Origin: Bos javanicus
Taxonomy: Eukaryota > Chordata > Mammalia > Artiodactyla > Bovidae
Assembly (NCBI RefSeq): GCF_032452875.1
Contig: NC_083890.1
Span: 48,246,483-48,310,482 of the forward strand
DNA: 64,000 nucleotides
Direction: 5' to 3'
The notes below the pieces were generated by a model. That model had not been told where the DNA came from and made no database searches. It saw nothing but the letters and a program-made list of their open reading frames with translations. This document shows positions 44,396 through 56,000 of this stretch, one piece after another (the stretch's first letter is position 1; the number at the start of each line of letters is the position of its first letter). Made by a program: the position numbers and the translations under genes.

Positions 44396-47300
44396 AAAAA
44401 CGCAAAGGTCACGAGGACTGCAGGGGCCTCAGCTGAGGGGGCAGACCGCACGCCAGGAGTGGTCAGGACAGGTCACTGCGAAGGGGACGGGCAGGCTGGG
44501 CAGAACCGAGACTCAGGGCAGCTCAGCACACATGTTCTGGAACTGCCTCCACCAGGGGAAACGGAATCTCAGAACCAAAGGCATGTCAGGGGACACCGAG
44601 CTGGGCCGGTACCAGAAGGCACTAACAGTCCTCCTGAGGCCTTCCTCTTTGGCCCAGATGATTAAACAATTAAAGACCGGGCAAAAAAAAAAAAAAAAAG
44701 GTTACTTAAAAAGAACAAACAAAATAAAAATGCAGACACTTGTATAATACAGTACAAGTATGTGGCATTACAAGTATGTGGCAGGCCCTGTTTTAAGTAC
44801 TTAATAGACTTCGATTCAAAAAAACCCCAGCTCTTTTCTTACAGAAACTGTGAGAGACAGAAGAGTGTAATGAATCCCAAGACACCCTTTAGTACTCTGT
44901 CTCAGCAACTGTTGACCTGCTATTCTTCCTCCATTCACCGCTGTCCTTTGGGGAGTCAGGAAGGATGGAGAATTTTGAATCACAGGCATCCTATTCATTT
45001 CACCCAGTGAGACTTTCGTCCAGGCTCTGAGGGAACCGTTTCAAGCACAAATACCACTATCGTATCTGGTGAAACAAACGATCCCTTGCTCGAACGATCC
45101 CTTACTATCACGTGACACCTCCTCCATGCTTAAGTTTTCCCTGTTTGTCTGAAAAGAAATCCCAAACAGCCCATCTTTTTACAACTGGTTTCATCTAACC
45201 AGGGTCCAGCTGAAGTCCACAGCCCTGGGACACGTCTCTTAGACCTCTTTTCCTTTTTATTAGACGTCTGGCTCCTTCCCTCCCTGCTGCCTTTTTTGAC
45301 TCCACTGACCACATCCTCCCAGCATCGTGGATTCTGCTCCTATGAGCTCGTGTTTCCTGTAACCTGCCAACCACAGCAAGAGGCTTTGTAGGTTGAAGTT
45401 CAGCCTTTCTGGGGAGAGGCAAGGTACCTTCTAGGTGATTCCGTGAACCTCTTTTCACACCGCTGCAGTAACACTGAAGAGTCAGTGGCTGAGTTCCCTT
45501 TCACTGGCCTGATCCAGCCCTGGCCAAGCTCCCCGGGGCTCCTCTCAGCGTCCCTCATAGGAGCCCCACGAAGCAGGCACAGTGCTGAACTCCACACGCT
45601 GGTGGCACGTGCCTATTTCACGGGGTCAGGCTCCCAAACCTTCACCACCCTGAGATGCTCCCTCAGGGCCGTGTGGGACCCATGTGGCGTCCGACACCAG
45701 CAAAGCGCCTCGTATCCTCAACTGCCCCTCTGGGGGACCCCTCTCCTTGCCCCATTTAAATGTTGGCTGGCCGGACGGTAGTGATGTCATCAGACACCAC
45801 TCATCCCCCATCAGTGGCCGGCCCACACCCCGGCCCTGCTGGAGACTCACACATGTCTCTCACAGACAACCAGGCCTGTCCTAACCCAGGACGGTCCTTC
45901 CAAAACGCCAGCCTAGGTCCCCTGATTGTCTAGCCTTCAATACCCTCCACTCCTCGAGGCAGCCACTCACACCCCCCGCTATACCGCAGACGCGAGCCAC
46001 AGGGGCGCCTGCTCCCAGGCAGCTTTCACCAGCCGCCCCTGCCTGCCCCCCTCCAGCTGAGGCACCCGGGCCCAGGGACCTGCCATCCTGCCACGACGGG
46101 TTCACGACCCCAGGAGAGCGACGTGGCAGATGTGTAAAGGGTCAAGTTTTACCCCGAGACGATCAAGTTGCTTGGCCTTGAAATTACTACCCGGTGATAA
46201 GAAACGCAGAAAGCGCTCAGAGAGCTGGAGACAGCTGTGCTCACACAGATGACACCCTTGCTACTCTGGAAAAAAAGGAAATAGGGTATTGTGTGGCTCC
46301 TCCAGGTGGTACGAGGGCCCCCTCCCAGCGGCCGCGGCTGCCAGCCGTCACAGCAGGAAGTAGAGTGATACAGAAAGTGAAGGAAAGATGAAAACCAAAG
46401 TCACAAAGTCCACAAGTCTTCATTCTTCAAATTCAAGCCCAGAGGTTCCCACAGCGCTTCCGCTGGGACTAAGATCTCTGGGGAGCACGGTTGTGGGAGA
46501 GCTGTCTTCTCCTTTGGAAACCAGCTTAGATGCTTCCAGACCCACCCAATATTATAACCGCCCCCGGAACACCAATAAATGCCCTTATGTCCAAGGCAAC
46601 ACAAACCCAAAGCATATGGAAGTTAAAAACTCCAACCAAAATGCAGGGCATGTAACGACCTAGTCTGATTCAAGAAACAGAAAACATGGAGCACTCCTGT
46701 TTTATGACCACCAGTGGTTGAAAACCTCATCTATCTGACAGGGTCACAGGAAATCTTCACAGGAAATTATACAGCGAGGATCTGCTATAGTTGCTGATTC
46801 ACGTGACCTTCACATCATCAAAAAGCAAGCCCCAGAAGTCCAAGTCAAGCCCTGAATGTTTTATGTGTACACACAACCAAACATCAGAAGATCTGTTAAG
46901 CTCTTGAAAACAAAAAGGACTTTTAGAAATGTCAACCTTCAGAGCCCATGACACTCAAGATGCCCTTTGACTGAATTTTTTTACCAGCTTCTAGAAGAAC
47001 TTTCTCAGCTTTGAAATCATAGCCACAAAACAGGATGGGCCCGCAACCAAGAAACAGCAAGCTGCTTGCACTGAACTCAGTAGAAACTCACACAAAGGAC
47101 AGATCTTCTCCAACCATTCTTGGTACCAAACTACAAAACTCTCCAACCTTGAGTCCACCATCATAAAAGAGAAGCAAAAGTTGAAGAAAACTGGATGTCG
47201 GCTGTGGCACCCACCTACCTCTTCACTCTGAGACCAGGCTCAAATGCTGTGCTCCTGGGCGGGGGAAAGGGCCTGTCCCTGAACTGCTTCATCAAAGGAA

Positions 47301-48379
47301 AAATAAGGACTCCAGCCGCAGAGGAGACCACTGTGACTCCGCGCTTCCATGAAACCACCCAGATCCCTCACAGTCAACTTTGAGAGAAGAAACACCTGCA
47401 CTTTTTTAAGGGATTAGAAAATCGATGAAATAGAGGACAGAAAACCAGCTATGTCCAAAGTGGACAAAATGATGTCCCAGCCTTTGGGCCAAGAGACCCC
47501 CAAAGCTCACCCCTGCAAAGGGAAAAGTCACTGCACAACCAGTAATTCAGGGACACCAAACCCATCAGGTGTGCAAATTCTACTGCAACTGGAGCCAGAG
47601 AGGCGCTCTGGACGTTTACCTAAGACGGGGCTCCTTCTTCCAGATCTCCTGGTGAGAGTCAAACAAGGGAAGTGGCATCAGACCCGTCCCGAAAGAAGGC
47701 TACTGGTGGTTCCCGCTCAGCCACAGCTACAGCCCAGAATCCAGACGGGGAAAAGGCCACGTCAGCACGTTGTCAGGAAGGAGGCGCTTCGAGCCAGAAT
47801 TCCCCTGCAGGTCCCGTCCGAGCGCACCACAAGCCACTTCCTCTAGGCAGCCTGGGATGAAGACTGGCCAGCCGGGCAACACTGGCTCTGCCCAGGGAAA
47901 CTGATTCCAAACCCAGCGACTGCACTCGATTCAGCAGAGATGGCACCGAGGAGCCTGACCACCTGGATTAAGCACACCTGGCTGGGGAGGAGGCCCAGCC
48001 CAGGCCAAAGCCAGAGGGTGCTGAAGGTGACCCCCTCACAAGGGCACTACGTCGCTCAGCCACCTGTCTGTCTTCTCCTCCATTGTGTTCACTGTAGAAT
48101 ATTTCAGAGGAGGCACAACTGTGTTTTGCTGGAATTTCATATTTGAACTTCAAGCCGAGAAGGGACACTATTATGAAGATAAAATTTAAGCTGCCTGCTT
48201 AAAATTTAAGACCTCAGCTGACCCTGCCCCTCCCTCAATAACCCACCGATTCTCAAACAAGCAGGGCAAGCTCCAGTTTAGGGGAGATTCCACGGCTAAA
48301 ACCGGCGTTTCTCATGACACACCCTGTAGCTCCTGTACTTAGAGTCCAAAGGCCTCTCTCCGTGTCCACTGCTACCATC
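44396..48379. other. About 4 kb almost free of young repeats, no gene recognised
   Basis: Contains a 17-A run (44683-44699), an imperfect 16-bp tandem pair (44753-44784), a MIR-like piece near 44775-44985 and several open frames without recognised domains. The longest frames (197 codons, 44154-44747; 131 codons, 47451-47846) lack splice or promoter support, and the first overlaps the Tigger remnant. Confidence 0.4.
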
Positions 48380-48385
48380 CTATGC

Positions 48386-48457
48386 CAAGCCACCGCCACC
48401 TCTCACGCGAGTCACGATGAACAAGCCACCGCCACCTCTCACGCGAGTCACGATGAA
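48386..48457. repeat. Perfect 36-bp tandem duplication
   Basis: Two identical 36-bp units (48386-48421, 48422-48457) starting caagccaccgccacctctca and containing two CpGs in cgcgagtcacga. No further copies nearby. Confidence 0.97.
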
Positions 48458-48529
48458 CACCCAGCCGGCCCCTACCCCTTGCCTCCTGGTCGATTCTCCA
48501 TGGAAGTCAGAGTGACTGCAATTCTTTAA

Positions 48530-48850
48530 AAACAAGTCAGACCACATCATTCCTCTGCTCAAAACCTTCCAGGCGCCTACCACCACCCGGTCTAAGCCGC
48601 TATGTCCCATCTCCCTGAGCCGCCCCCGCCCCCCACGTGGTTACGATGCCCTAGCTTTTGGTGTCTGAACATTTCAGGCACACTTCTGCTTCAGGGCCTT
48701 TGCACTTGCTGTCTGCTTTGCCTGGACCATTATTCTCTCCCGACAGGCACACAAGTCACAGCCTTCAAGTATTTGCCCAAATATGGCCTCTTCTAAGCGT
48801 GCATACCTCCTCTGCCCCAAGCAGTGCTATTTCTTCCATGGAATTTACTA
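48530..48850 (+). repeat. L2 LINE 3' region
   Basis: accacatcattcctctgctc, ttcagggcctttgcacttgc, tgtctgctttgcctggacca are classic L2 sequence. Confidence 0.65.
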
Positions 48851-48998
48851 GGCTGATACACCGTCTGCCTATGAAAATGCAAACTACCTGAAGGCAGTAA
48901 CTTCTGGCTGCTTTACACAGCTGACCCTGCTTGTCCCTCAGTAACCCACAGATCCAAGTCAGTGCAAGCTTCAATTTAAGGAAAACTAGGATTATCCA

Positions 48999-49268
48999 CG
49001 GAGAAGGCAATGGCACCCCACTCCAGTGCTCTTGCCTGGAAAATCCCATGGACGGAGGAGCCTGGTAGGCTGCAGTCCACGGGGTCGCTAAGAGTTGGAC
49101 ACGACTGAGCGACTTCACTTCCACTTTTCACTTTCATCATTGGAGAAGGAAATGGCAACCCACTAGCGTTCTTGCCTGGAGAATCCCAGGGACTGGGTAG
49201 CCTGATGGGCTGCCGTCTATGCGGTCGCACAGAGTCGGACACGACTGAAGCGACTTAGCAGCAGCAGC
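48999..49268 (+). repeat. BOV-A2 dimer SINE with AGC tail
   Basis: gagaaggcaatggcacccca ... cttttcactttcatcattgg ... gaagcgacttagcagcagc. Flanked by aggattatcca at 48988-48998 and 49269-49279. It lies just beyond the RIOK1 3' end. Confidence 0.9.
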
Positions 49269-49279
49269 AGGATTATCCA

Positions 49280-49962
49280 TGGAATTTGCCTTTGATTTAC
49301 TGCTGTCTCCCAAACCTAAATTCCCAAATGTTGATGAATGAATGAATGGGCCACATATTTGAATGTGAAATAGCTTATGAACTGGGAGGTGCTAGCTCAG
49401 AGAAGAATAGTAAAGATGAAAAGTACACTATAAATAATTGTCAGTACACACAGAATGAAGCTGCAATGAACGATGAGATCAACAGCCAACTGAATTCTCT
49501 GTATCAGTGTATCTCCCTTTCGTAGAAACTATGGCCTTTTAGTCCAATAATTCCAGGTGGGTCTTTGGTACAAACAAAGCAAAAACAACTTGCCTAAATT
49601 TGTCCAAAGTGCCTTTACACTTACACAAAGGGCGGGAATGCTCAATATGTTTAAATAATTACAATGCTTTAAAAGCAACATTGCAGAAGATAAAAATATA
49701 CAAAAATAAAATTGTATAAAGGTCATTAAAATATGACTTAAGTAAATCCTCTATCAATACTACATAGAGCTAGGGAATGGACCTAGACAATAGAGCTCAG
49801 AGCTGTTTACGTAATTACATGAAAACATGAGAACTGGTCCTCTGGGACACTGCAGCAAAAACCATTTGGCTAAAATCAATAACCAGTCCTCCAGAGGCAG
49901 CTCAGTGCACAGGCACGAAACGTAACTGATGGAAAATTACTGAACATGATACGGTCCTGGTC
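49280..49962 (-). other. RIOK1 3' UTR and downstream flank, end not defined
   Basis: Non-repetitive, A/T-rich sequence immediately after the RIOK1 stop. It should contain the 3' UTR. I searched the minus strand by eye for AATAAA and ATTAAA and found neither. The only related hexamer noted is AGTAAA (TTTACT on plus near 49294), close to the BOV-A2 at 48999-49268. Confidence 0.5.
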
Positions 49963-50073
49963 CTATTTGCCCCTTTTCATCTTGGCTGCCTTCTCCTTTC
50001 TTTTTTTCACGTGTTTAGGAATTTTGTTTTTTCTTTTTTCTCTCTGGGCTTCCTTGACCATCTTTTTTCTTTC
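49963..50073 (-). CDS. RIOK1: RIOK1 last coding exon 17 (residues 533-568 plus stop)
   Basis: 111 nt coding with acceptor gttttacag. It encodes the highly basic tail beginning ERKKMVKEAQREKRKNKIPK and ending KRGK, with stop TAG at 49965-49963. I see no canonical AATAAA or ATTAAA on the minus strand in the roughly 650 bp downstream, so the 3' UTR end is not placed. Confidence 0.94.
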   Translation of the reverse strand, partial: ERKKMVKEAQREKRKNKIPKHVKKRKEKAAKMKRGK

Positions 50074-53000
50074 CTGTAAAACAAAAATAAAAAGTATGAA
50101 GATTTCCTGGTGGTCCAGTGGCTACCGATCTGCTGTGCAAGGCCCAGGGGCGGGGGGCCCCCTCCTGGTTGGGGACGAAGGTCCCTCATGTGCCCCAGCC
50201 AGCCAGCCCATGGGATGTGTGTCACCATTAAGACCCAACACCGATAAATCAATTAGTGGTTTAAAAAAAAAAAGTTCGAAAAAAACCAAAAGCAAAAAGT
50301 CTGCAAATTTCATTCATTCTGAGTAGTCATATTATTATTACAACTAAATTGTTAAATATATGTAAAAAGATAAAAAGTGAGTGTCACAGGAAAAAACTGA
50401 AAATGATTATGGCTTGGTGGTGGAACTGGGGGTGAAAACTGTCTTTACAATTTATTCACAGACATTTCAAGACCATCAACACAGATGCCCATGGGGACAT
50501 TATTAAATGTATGCGACTCCTTTTCTTTATATGGTTCTTATTCTAACAGAAATAAATGTTGGAATGAGAGACAAAATACGTATTTCCAGGAGACAAAGGG
50601 AGAACGTGCACTAGGGAGCTGGGGATGTCTCTTGGAAGTCTTGGAACCTACACTCTCCAGGGTTTAAAGGATTAGGCTAAGAATAAAGAATAACAGTTAC
50701 TCAGCCGTCATGGATCATTGCATCAGTAGCATCTCTTATGTCTACAAGCAGCAGTGGAAGAAATATCTGAGATTCTGAAAATAGGGAGCTGGCTGTAAAA
50801 ATGTCCCTGGAATGGTTTTTTGGTATTCACCACAGGGGCCACTCCAGCATCACCTGCACAAGTGCATGACAACCACTTTTAATCAATGCACTGAAACTAG
50901 TGTGTCCTCGCCCTGGGCAGTGCCCAAGGGCTCCTAGAAGAAGCCCCATCTCTAGATGATGTTACCACCAAAGCCAAGTTCACACTTCAGGAACCAAAAA
51001 CTGATACTTCAGCTACTCTGATCCAGACATCTGAGCACACAGCCTCAAGGGACTGCATGGTTGTGTTGACAAACGTGGGAACGTGCGCTCTCAGCTAACC
51101 TTTCTATCAACTTCAAGGTCGGCAGGGGGCCTCCTGGAGCCGGCGTGATCCCCCTGCTCCTCAGAGTCTGTATCAGAGCACTCCGCGCTCCCTGCATCTT
51201 CTGAATCAGAACGAGTCTCTTCCTGAACCTGGCTTTCCAGGAGTGCAGGGACCTTGAAAACATCACAGGACCATGTTATTCTCAACAAGCCAGTTACCTA
51301 CTGGCATTCAATGAGTTAATGACAGAATTCAGATTTCAGCCTCACAGACAGACTTTGAAAATGACATCCCGTACTGAAACATCAAAACAACAGGATCCAC
51401 GCTCGGCAGGAAGCCTGAAACAGCCATTCCAGGATGGCTGAGGACGCTCCCAACGCGGGGAGCCACCCAGATCAACGGCAGGACTGTTCCACCCCCTGCA
51501 GCACATTCCGAGGGCTGAGCTGGGATTTGGAACACAGATAGGAAAGAAAAGTGAACATATCTGGATAACTTCACAGCTGTCGACCTGCAGATTAAATTTC
51601 AAGTGGAACATTTGTTAATCCAAGAGGGAAGACAATCTTTAAACAAAAAACATGTTCACTTTTTTCCCTGAAGGTTAGCAGTTTTTAAAGCAGCAGGAAG
51701 CATTTTTTAAAGCACGAGGCTTTCTTTTCATAAGAAAAAAACAAACAAACAGATCTTTACATGGTGATGGTACAAAAAGGCTTCCTGCAGTGGTAACAGA
51801 ATCTTCCTGCTTTGGAATTCAATGCGCAACTATCCTTGTCACACCTGCCACAAAAAAACCAGAAACGCAGAATCCAAGAATTCTCCTAGTCCAATTCTTC
51901 CCACAAACAAGACAGTCAACTTTCAAAATGTAAACCACAAACCTTCATATTAAGAACATCCATTAAGAACATCAGAAGAAGAACCACCTTTATTACTGCT
52001 TAAATTAGAATTAATCTCTGCTATTTGAAATGTTAAGATACAACAAAGCTGCTGTAAGAAAAATCACTACCGGAATCTGCAGCGTGAGATGGCAGGACTC
52101 GTGAGCCTGGTCTTCAGCAGACTGCGCGCCAGGGCAAGACCAGACCCTGCTGGCATTTTAAGCTGCTTATAGAAACATCTAGAAGCACGTGGTTACTGTT
52201 AACAGCTTCACCAGCGAAGATAGGATACACAAAGGATCGACGCCTCAGCTACAACAACAGACCGATTCAGGGGCAGAGTAAACAACAAACCACGCATGCC
52301 CACAGCTTAGTCTCATGGTTAAAAGGAACGAACACGATGCCCATGGATCATGAAAGTATCTATACCAGTAATAGCGCATCCTTGTTATTTCAATGCTAAT
52401 AATACCTGACACACAATTTTATATCCTTTTGAGTTTTCATGTAAATGAATACTTGTTCTTCATACCTTCTGAACACCCGACAGATCTTTCTTCAGTCCTG
52501 TGACAGTTTGGTACAGAATCTTAAAACCAAAGAGACAAAAAAAAAAAAGAGAATCAGCATAAAACTCAACACTGAAATATGCTGCAATATTAAGAAAGGA
52601 TACTGTTGCCAGCTAAATGATACTTCATGTGAGTATAAAAAGGTGTCCAAGCTGTGTCTCACAGGACACAGCCTCTAGGGTGGGTGTGGTTCTTCTCCAT
52701 AACCACAGCAGGGCTGCACACCCGCCAGGGCCTCCACACACCTGCAGCCTGGGGGCTTTTATGGATACACAGCTGTACCAGTCAGTGACAGGCAGTCCTA
52801 GCTCTGAATCTCAGCTAAGTGTAATGTTTTCTATTCCCCCAAATAACTCTATCCCTTTGTCATTATCATGAAAAGCTGTATGTATTCAATATTATAAGCA
52901 TTTTTAATGTCATCAAACATTTGGGAGAAATTTTTTCTCTCATTATATAATGATCCATACAATAGCCTCAATTTTGTTTCTTGGACTGCGAAGCGTTAAA

Positions 53001-56000
53001 TATTTACTATCTCGTCCTTTAGCAGAAAAAAATTTTCCAGTCCTTGAGACACGTGTCGATGGATCTAGCACAGTAACCGTTTATAGCCTGGACTTCTATA
53101 CACATCTTCCTTTCCTGCGATTACAGCCTGTTGGCCTCACTCGTTTCCATTCGTAAAGACCAGTGGACTGACGTCCTCCACAAGCAACGTACACAGAGGG
53201 CGCGCTGTGCAAAGGGAAGGAGCTATCTTACTAGTTCAAAGGCAACACTGGAGACCACGGCTTCCCTGGTGAACTCGCTGAAGACAAACCAAGCTACTCA
53301 CATTGTCCTGCTGGGCGTTCATGGCCATGTCCTCCTCCTTCAGTTTCATCATTATATCCATATCCCTCTCGTAGTTTTTCACTTCATTCAAGGTTCTAGG
53401 AATGTAAGCTCGCTTGAACACCTAACAGATGCAGAAGAAAAGTGAAAAGGAGACTGAGTCACGGCTCCTCGCGTGCACTGAGCCTGCTCACGCCTCAGTC
53501 ACAGAGGTCATCACCATCGTCACACAGCCGGTGCAGAGTCTCAGCCAGGTTGTCTGCACACCTGGTGCGGCCCGTGCTGTGTGCTGGGCCACAGGAGTCT
53601 GTGACTCACGATAAAACACGGACTGATAAACGGTTACCCTTGGAGTAACACTTCTTTCCTTCTGTATTCCAGAAAGTGGCATTTCTGAGTGGGAGAGAAA
53701 GGAGCTGCTGTGAGCAAGCACTGCCTGGCTACAAACGGCAGAGGAAGAGGTCTTCCGTGGGGGAATATCGTCTGCCCTGCGCCACAGCTGGGAAGTATGG
53801 GGTGCCCTATACTCACCCATCACCCCAAGAGCTCTGAGGATTATTCTTTTTAAAAAGCCTGTGATGGGTCACTTTCACAAAAAACATACTGACTCCCAAC
53901 ATCTTAAAAAAAGTCTTCCTTTTTACCAAACGTAAATATATAAAATCTACGTTATGGGAATCAACATTTAGATCCCTTAAAAATTCACATTAACAGAAAC
54001 ACACTTGCAGACTTATGGTCTGAGAACAAACTTATGGTTGCTGGGGGGAAGGATGGGGAGAAGGGATAATTAGGGAGTTTGGGATGGACACACACACACG
54101 GCTGTATTTACAATGGGGTCACCAACAAGGACCTCCTGTATAGCACAGGGATCTCTGCTCAATGTGGCAGCCTGGATGGGAGGGGAGTCTGGGGGAGAAT
54201 GAATCCGTGTATATGCGTGGCTGAGTCCCTTCGCTGCTCACCTGAAACTATCACAGCACTGTTTGTTAATCGACCATGCCCTAATACAAAGTAAAAAGTT
54301 AAAAAAAAATTCACATTAGCAGACTAAAATTGGCTTTTCCTTCTTGAATCACATCCTCCAGTGGGTTCTGTAAAAATATTCTCCATGCCTGACTAGGGGC
54401 AAACAGGCCAGGAATGGAAGGATATAATGGTATGTTAAGTTACACAACTTGGGTCAATTTAATCATGTAACACGTTACATCTCAAGGAAACATCATCATC
54501 ATTTAAAATACTGCATATCTAATAAAATCAAGATCATGCCCCAGCAATATATTAAAAAAAAAAAGAAAAAAAAAAGACCTCAAGACACAAGTGTTTCCAA
54601 GGCTATAACAGATAATCAATCTTACCTCTTCATCCACATGATCTTGGCTGGACCTTTCTTCCTTGGTCCTTTGAGATGCTATTTCCATGGCCTTGGAAAG
54701 AAAACAAAAATCACCTTCCTTCACATTCAACCCACAGAACATATATCCATTACCCAGAAACCTGGCTTTACACTACAGTTTGATCCCTCATCTGTGAAAT
54801 CAGAAGGAAAAGGTCTCTGGAAGCTGTCATGATGAACAAAAATGCTGCTAAACCCCGAGTCCTCAGAAATGACACAGAAACGCCACCACTACCGCTGCTT
54901 CCTGTTCCTCCCAGTCTCGGCCCCACCTCACCTTTGAGAGATACGCATCCATGTTCTCGGATGTGATTGATGGATCCGTGACAAATTCAAAGAGCTCCCG
55001 CACAGTCATCACGGCAACGCCATGCTTCAGAAAGAAATCTGCCAGAGAAGACGCTTGTGAGGGCTCTGCGAGGGAAAAGGTTGCTATTCCAACCTCTTCA
55101 CAGACAGATAAAATTCACCATCACTGAGCCGAGGGTGTCAGTATCACTGAGTCAAACGATTCAGTGCCACGGTTCTCTATCAACAGCTTAGCAGAGCATA
55201 GAGCCACAGGTGCAAACAAACCAGGGAGAAGCCCAGTCTCCACTCACCATTGACGTTGGCGCAGTCCTTTCTCAAGAACTCCAAGGCGTGTGGGTGGTCG
55301 TGCTCCACGGACTGAGAAACATCGATGATGTACACACCTCCGCCATGGTACCTGCGTGGGCCAGGGCACAGGGGCTGAGCCACATTGCCACCACACTGCC
55401 CCAGGGCCAGGCACAGGGGCCTAAGGCACACTGCTGCTTGCCTGTATCTTGTTTAAAACTTTCAATTTTAAGAGCAACAGAAGACACTAATAATGTGACC
55501 AAAGTGGATAAGGAGAAGAGCCACTGTGACTAACAAGAGATGAAAACTGAGAAAATTTCCCAAGTCCTTTTAACTCCACCAGTGATCAGAGCAGTCAATC
55601 CTGTGACTGAGGCCACCAAACACATCCTACCCTGTGACCCTGTGGAAGGCAACTTGAAAACTGAGAATTTAGATGACTTCTTGGATTGGGATTTAGTTCA
55701 TTTCCCTACAGGCTCCGAGGGGCCTCGTGGAGGGTCACGTGGCCCACCCACTCACAGCATGTTGAATTCACTGAGGTCCGCGTGCACCAGCCTGGCGTCC
55801 TGGTACATTCTCCTCATGTACTCGATCACCTGCATGTACAACTCCCGAGCCTTGGACTCTGATAACTGGACGTTTTTCAAGAGTGGCGCTGGCCTTGAAC
55901 AAAAATAAAGTGAACAATTCAGATAAGCAGACTCAAGTTTTTCTTGCTTCCTGCTACACTGTTACACATTGTTTTCTTCTATGGTTCATCACTGACCGGT

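Noticed and set aside
44154..44747. 197-codon open frame as a new gene
   Set aside because: It overlaps a Tigger-like transposon remnant and ends in an A-run; no splice signals, promoter or recognisable domain.
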